From: RBC038 sp041390625
GTDB lineage: Bacteria > Chloroflexota > Dehalococcoidia > UBA2979
Assembly (NCBI GenBank): GCA_041390625.1
Contig: JAWKPM010000011.1
Span: 1 to 64,000 of the forward strand
Direction of reading: 5' to 3'
DNA length: 64,000 bases
Shown here: piece after piece, positions 60,328 through 64,000 of the stretch
Position numbering within the stretch: the stretch's first letter is position 1
Layout: every line of letters begins with the position of its first letter
Translations under genes and position numbers: made by a program
The notes under the pieces: model-generated
The model's database searches: none
What the model was told of the DNA's origin: nothing
What the model saw: only the letters and a program-made list of their open reading frames with translations

Positions 60328-60768
60328 ATGTCTGAAGTGACCGAGGTCGATCAGGCGATTCGTTCGGCGGGCCTGCGCCGCACCGTGCCACGCGCGATCG
60401 TTGCCGCCACGCTGCGCCGACACGCCGGCCATCAGACGGTGGACGAGATCGCGAACCACGCGCTGCACGACTTCCCGGATGCCGAGGGAGTCGCGAAATC
60501 GACGATCTACCGAGCGCTTGGCGACCTGGAGGCGGTCGGGCTGGTCACGGGGGTGCGCAGCGGGCAAGCGGAAGCGCGCTTCGAGTGGATCGGTGACGCG
60601 GGACAGCACCACCACCTGGTCTGCGCGATCTGCGGCCGTGTGGAGGAGGTCGAGCTGATCTCCGCGCGCGCGGTCGAGCGCGAGGCCAAACGCGCACACG
60701 GATTCGAGGTGCGAGTGCGCCACCTCATGCTCGAGGGGCTCTGCGGAGAGTGCGCCTCGGACACTTAG
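60328..60768 (+). CDS. Fur-family transcriptional regulator
   Basis: 146 residues. A winged-helix DNA-binding half (VAKSTIYRALGDLEAVGLV recognition helix) precedes a dimerisation half with HHHLVCAICG and LCGECASD, giving the CxxC pair of the structural zinc site. The metal-sensing His cluster GQHHHL is intact. Zur, Fur or PerR specificity cannot be told from sequence. It is a candidate repressor for the TGATACnnnGTCTCA boxes. Confidence 0.88.
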   Translation: MSEVTEVDQAIRSAGLRRTVPRAIVAATLRRHAGHQTVDEIANHALHDFPDAEGVAKSTIYRALGDLEAVGLVTGVRSGQAEARFEWIGDAGQHHHLVCAICGRVEEVELISARAVEREAKRAHGFEVRVRHLMLEGLCGECASDT

Positions 60769-60818
60769 CTCCTTACGGAGGAACAGCGATCGCGAGGGGC
60801 CTGCGCAACCGTCCCGTC

Positions 60819-61508
60819 TCACTCCATCGAGGTGGGTCCGGTGTCGTTCTGTGCCCAGTATCGATGTGCCTTGGTGATGGCGACCACGACAGCACTCACC
60901 TCGCCGTCCAGCAGGAACATCGGTGAGGCCGGCACTAGGAGTCGCTGGTCGTCGAACCGAGCTTCCACGTTCTCGAGCGCAAGTGCTGCCGCCATCCAGG
61001 CTGCCATCTTGCGCGAGACGCAGGTCACATCCAGCCATCCCCCCTCCGCTGACGGTTCCGAGTACAGACCGGTTGCCTCGAAGATCCCGCGGCGCATCTC
61101 GCTGACCGGGTCATAGTCGTCCGCCAACTGGCGCTGGTCCTTCGTGTGACAGACCGCGCTGCCACCCGGCGCTGCAGGGCGGCCGCCGAACAGAGCGAGC
61201 GCATCGAGCACCCGCGTCATCGTCCCCCAGTCCGGCCGACCGTCGTCCCGGAGGACGAACGCTGACGAAGGCGCGGCAATCGTCGGCGTGGGCTCGACCG
61301 CCGACGAGGTCAGGCGAACGTTGGCCTCGGTGAGCGCAGCGGCGACCTGTGCGGTGTCGACGCGGCCCCACTCCACCGGGACGTCGATTGCGTCCGCGAG
61401 CGCCTGTGTCCACTGACGCGCGAGCGCGACGCGGTCAACCGGGATGTCTCCGACCAGGACCATCACCGGCGGCAGCATGTGTCCTCCGCTCGCATCGACG
61501 TCATACAT
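60819..61508 (-). CDS. hypothetical protein
   Basis: 229 residues with the ATG at 61506-61508. Features: VMVLVGDIPVDRVALARQWTQALADAIDVPVEWG, RPDWGTMTRVLDALALFGG, and VTCVSRKMAAWMAAALALENVEARFDDQRLLVPASPMFLL; a three-layer alpha/beta protein is likely. No family recognised. Convergent with the Fur-family gene and divergent from the FmdB-like gene. Confidence 0.6.
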   Translation of the reverse strand: MYDVDASGGHMLPPVMVLVGDIPVDRVALARQWTQALADAIDVPVEWGRVDTAQVAAALTEANVRLTSSAVEPTPTIAAPSSAFVLRDDGRPDWGTMTRVLDALALFGGRPAAPGGSAVCHTKDQRQLADDYDPVSEMRRGIFEATGLYSEPSAEGGWLDVTCVSRKMAAWMAAALALENVEARFDDQRLLVPASPMFLLDGEVSAVVVAITKAHRYWAQNDTGPTSME

Positions 61509-61531
61509 CGTCAAACGCTACCCTGACCGCA

Positions 61532-61825
61532 ATGCCGACGTACGACTTCCACTGTCCACAGTGCGGCTCCGAGTTCGAGGTATCGCGGCCCGTGTCGCGC
61601 ATGGAAGAGCCCGTGTTCTGCCCGGCGGATGGTGCCCGCGCAAAGCGCCTGCTGGCATTCAACGCAGCGACCTTCGGGCTCGGCCGTCGCAGTGGAGACG
61701 CAGAGGACATGCCGATGCCGCCTGCCGCCCCAACCTCGGGCGGCTGGTCGCACTTCGGACACTCCCACGGGATCGGCGACTCCGGCCACTCACACGACTT
61801 CTCCGACGAACTACCGGACCCGTAG
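61532..61825 (+). CDS. FmdB-family zinc-ribbon protein with His-rich tail
   Basis: 97 residues. MPTYDFHCPQCGSEFEVSRP is the standard FmdB/regulatory zinc-ribbon start. Only one Cys (VFCPADG) marks the second knuckle instead of a CxxC, so the metal site is atypical. The C-terminus carries SHFGHSHGIGDSGHSHD, a putative metal-binding tail. Its end overlaps the convergent second Fur-family gene by 15 bases. Between two Fur-family genes, it may take part in metal homeostasis. Confidence 0.75.
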   Translation: MPTYDFHCPQCGSEFEVSRPVSRMEEPVFCPADGARAKRLLAFNAATFGLGRRSGDAEDMPMPPAAPTSGGWSHFGHSHGIGDSGHSHDFSDELPDP

Positions 61826-62305
61826 CTTCGACGAACGTCGCTGGAAGTCGCCTGGACCACGGTCCCGACAGCGCGCGCATAGGCCCCGCATCGAGAGATG
61901 GTCGAGATACGGCTCGAATCCCGTCGTCGAGCGAACGAGTTCAGCGAGTTCTTTGGCAGTTCGCGCGCCGACCGTGCGTTCGGTCCCGCATCCGACGCAT
62001 CGCAGATGCGCGTGTACCGAGTCCAGCCACTCGTAGGCCAGATGCCCGTGTCTCGTTGTGGTCTCTGCCGTGATTCGCGCGTCTCGCAGGACGCTCATGG
62101 TCCGATAGACGGTCGTGACAGGGATCGGACGACCACCGTCGCCACCCAGGGCATCGACGATTTCGCTCACCGTTCGATGCCCTGAGAGCGAACGAAGTGC
62201 CGTCGCGATCCGGACCCGCGGTACCGTGGCGCGGACTCCCCGAGCGCGCAGGAGAGCGGACACCGCGTCACGAAGCAGCGCGGAATCCCCCTCTCGGCCG
62301 GCCAC
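61811..62305 (-). CDS. Fur-family transcriptional regulator (second)
   Basis: 164 residues. The winged helix has IPVTTVYRTMSVLRDARI; HAHLRCVGCG and LCARCRDRG give the structural CxxC pairs. The central GHLAYEWLDSVHAHL supplies His/Glu residues for the sensing site. It differs enough from the 60328-60768 protein to sense a different metal. It is upstream-facing, away from the FmdB-like gene. Confidence 0.86.
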   Translation of the reverse strand: MAGREGDSALLRDAVSALLRARGVRATVPRVRIATALRSLSGHRTVSEIVDALGGDGGRPIPVTTVYRTMSVLRDARITAETTTRHGHLAYEWLDSVHAHLRCVGCGTERTVGARTAKELAELVRSTTGFEPYLDHLSMRGLCARCRDRGPGDFQRRSSKLRVR

Positions 62306-62314
62306 AAGGAGCCG

Positions 62315-62707
62315 CTAAGCGCTTCCGATGCGACTGGCGCGCTCGGTCAGGTCGGCCGCGTGCTGCTGCATCAGCTGCTCGAGCGTGACGCCATCGCGCC
62401 CCTTGCCGAGGTCTCGGTCTTCGGCCCAGGAGAAGCGCTTGTCGACCTCGGGACCAAGCTTTCCGAGTGCCTCGGACGCGGCCTGCGCGGTGTCGATCGA
62501 CCACTCCTGCGCGGCGACGGGGTTGCCGCCGAGGATGGCAGCCGCCTTCCCGGCGCGCTCGACCTCTGCGCGCAGTGCGCCTTCGGTGAGCGCCTTCGGG
62601 CTAGCGTCACCGCCGGCTTCCCAGCGGCCCGCAGCTGCTTCGACCGCCTCTGCGAGCGCCTGGCGACCCTTCGAAATCGAGTCCCGTAGCTCTTTCACCG
62701 ACGCCAT
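62315..62707 (-). CDS. small helical hypothetical protein
   Basis: 130 residues from the ATG at 62705-62707 with GGAG nine bases upstream. It is rich in Ala, Glu and Lys and almost wholly helical (SVKELRDSISKGRQALAEAVEAAAGRWE, LMQQHAADLTERASRIGS); no cysteine. DinB-like or ferritin-like bundles have this look, but no signature is seen. A GCGAG/CTCGC hairpin (62754-62767) precedes it. Confidence 0.6.
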   Translation of the reverse strand: MASVKELRDSISKGRQALAEAVEAAAGRWEAGGDASPKALTEGALRAEVERAGKAAAILGGNPVAAQEWSIDTAQAASEALGKLGPEVDKRFSWAEDRDLGKGRDGVTLEQLMQQHAADLTERASRIGSA

Positions 62708-62791
62708 TCGAGGTACTCCCCTCCTCAACGAGGCCAACTGGCGAGCAGCCTATGCGAGAATGCTCGCTCTTGCCACTAGTTGCATATTCGC

Positions 62792-64000
62792 TCATCGAGC
62801 CCGCTGCGCCTGCAGCGCGTCCTGTAGTGCCAGCTTCACGCTTCGACGATCAAGCCCGCCGGCGAAGAGCAACGACTTGATCGTGATCGGCACGACTTCG
62901 CTGGGGTGGACGATCGGCGCAACATCGAGGAAGTCGAACTCGGCTGCCGACACGCCCTCAACCGCGAGCACATCGCCTGGAATCCCGACGTCGTGCTTGA
63001 GCATCGAACCGAGTTCGCGGCTGATGGGGAGGTTGGTCGTGAGAACCAGTGGCACCGCTTCGTCGATGGTCCGAGGGAGCGCCGCCTGAATGCCGCGCGC
63101 GAGCGTCGCGAGGTCCAGCGACTCCTCGTCCTCGGGCCAGAACAGAGCCAGGGCGACGGGCTGCTCGCCCTCCTCGAGGTCGGAGCGCACCAATGCGTCG
63201 CGGATCGCATCGGAGACCGCCTCGATGCTGAGCGAATGCGACGCATCGAGGCGCGGCACGAGCACGGGCACGTTCGCCAGTGGCAGCATCGCCTCGTCGC
63301 TGATGAACAGGTTGATGCCGACTTGAACCGTGAACAGCGATGCCCCGACGGCGGTCGCCCGGATGCCGAGGTTCGGGTCGATGATTGACGGCAGCGTGAT
63401 CTGACCGTTCCCGAGCGCCCGGCGGATCGCCGCGGCCAGCGGAAGACCGAGGTCACCGAGGTCGCGGCTCTCACGGGAGTAGATGTACTCGGAGACACCG
63501 CCGGAGAACGTCAGCGCTTGCGGCGCGACGTCTCGCACGAGCGGGTCCGTCAGCATCAACGACCGGGTAAGCGCGTCCGGAGCTCGACCCGCGACGATGC
63601 CAGCCAGCACCTTAGTCCACGCTGACACGATCGACGCTTCGTCCTTGTCGGCGAGTACCTCCCCGAGACGGAGGTCGATCCCGAGACTGGCTGCCGTCTG
63701 GCGTACCGGCTCGTCGATGCGTAGGAGCCGTCGCGACTCGTCCTTCACGAGCTGCCGCGCCCCGACCGCGACGGCCGCCGTTGCGAGAATCTCACCGTCG
63801 CGAACGATGGCGAACTTGGTTGTCCCCCCGCCGATGTCGACGTTCAGCAACGTGCGCTCGTCGCGCCGTGAGCGGGCCACGGTGCCAGAGCCGTTCGCCG
63901 CGAGCACAGCCTCGAGGTGGTGGCCGGCCGTGGCGCAGACGAACTTGCCGGTCTGGGTTGCCAGCACCTCGACCAGCGTGCGGGCGTTCTCCCGCTTGAG
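62792..64000 (-). CDS. EutA-like (ethanolamine ammonia-lyase reactivase family) protein, 5' end outside the window
   Basis: About 400 residues visible of an actin-fold ATPase. LNVDIGGGTTKFAIV is the phosphate-1 loop, after GKFVCATAGHHLEAVLAANGSG. AVAVGARQLV and LTFSGGVSEYI follow, and the end has VVPITIKSLLFAGGLDRRSVKLALQ. EutA frees B12-inactivated ethanolamine ammonia-lyase of damaged cofactor. No eutB/eutC or microcompartment genes are visible, so partners lie beyond the edge or elsewhere. The 55-base gap to the downstream gene suggests they are co-transcribed. Confidence 0.8.
   Translation of the reverse strand, partial: LKRENARTLVEVLATQTGKFVCATAGHHLEAVLAANGSGTVARSRRDERTLLNVDIGGGTTKFAIVRDGEILATAAVAVGARQLVKDESRRLLRIDEPVRQTAASLGIDLRLGEVLADKDEASIVSAWTKVLAGIVAGRAPDALTRSLMLTDPLVRDVAPQALTFSGGVSEYIYSRESRDLGDLGLPLAAAIRRALGNGQITLPSIIDPNLGIRATAVGASLFTVQVGINLFISDEAMLPLANVPVLVPRLDASHSLSIEAVSDAIRDALVRSDLEEGEQPVALALFWPEDEESLDLATLARGIQAALPRTIDEAVPLVLTTNLPISRELGSMLKHDVGIPGDVLAVEGVSAAEFDFLDVAPIVHPSEVVPITIKSLLFAGGLDRRSVKLALQDALQAQRAR

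Noticed and set aside
59900..60391. 163-codon - strand frame running through the right long repeat
   Set aside because: It contains no motifs, its counterpart in the left copy diverges outside the repeat, and it overlaps the Fur-family gene start.
1..64000. CRISPR arrays, rRNA or tRNA genes
   Set aside because: No regularly spaced repeats, rRNA signatures or tRNA T-loop plus acceptor patterns were found other than those of tmRNA.

Overview
The window is high-GC bacterial chromosome. It is densely packed, with many 4-base start/stop overlaps. It most resembles an aerobic member of the Chloroflexota, near Dehalococcoidia. The pointers are a tmRNA tag that reads GENELALAA (the Dehalococcoides tag, from memory, is GERELVLAG), an archaeal-type phosphoglycerate mutase between pgk and tpiA, DapF with an LL-diaminopimelate aminotransferase, and a KorAB-type 2-oxoacid:ferredoxin oxidoreductase. 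The taxonomic call is inference from gene content.

Positions 1 to about 36.7 kb look like core genome: guaA (cut by the left edge), a threonylcarbamoyl-AMP synthase, a penicillin-acylase-family hydrolase with a prenyl synthase, a run of pgk-apgM-tpiA-miaA-dapF-GNAT, dapL, an HD-GYP protein, hflX, korAB, MFS and ABC exporters, peroxiredoxin, a C-terminal processing protease, smpB and the tmRNA gene. Near 31 kb lie a perfect parS-like partition site and a promoter whose spacer is filled by a CsoR-type copper operator, reading into a tiny double-CxxC zinc-ribbon gene. The hexamer CGAGGC is strongly over-represented here, with a bias to the + strand in both + gene and - gene stretches.

Positions 37.1 to about 60.2 kb look like an accessory block adjoining the 3' end of the tmRNA gene. 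The CGAGGC density is about half, there are fragments of genes (two frameshifted oligopeptide/nickel permeases, a transposase tail, a possible DHH phosphoesterase tail), 25-bp att-like repeats sit near both ends, and a roughly 300-bp direct repeat (about 85% identical) brackets an 18.5-kb segment. No integrase is present, so this is an old or decayed island at best. The cargo is metal, envelope and stress biology: UspA, Dps, a copper-delivery trio (His-rich secreted protein, SCO1, PCuAC), an orphan ZnuA-type lipoprotein, paired beta-propeller lipoproteins, a NicO-type transporter, a methyltransferase/acyl-CoA-dehydrogenase-like/L,D-transpeptidase operon, a MacAB-like exporter, a Tat-lipoprotein intradiol dioxygenase, YceI and a NarL-type two-component system.

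The most interesting signal is a 15-bp Fur-family-like operator (TGATACnnnGTCTCA) found three times within 4.2 kb. Two copies are at the znuA promoter and one is at the promoter of the methyltransferase/dehydrogenase/transpeptidase operon. This suggests an undescribed metal (probably zinc) starvation operon. Two Fur-family regulator genes lie at 60.3 and 61.8 kb, with a His-tailed FmdB zinc ribbon between them. The window ends in a truncated EutA-like gene.
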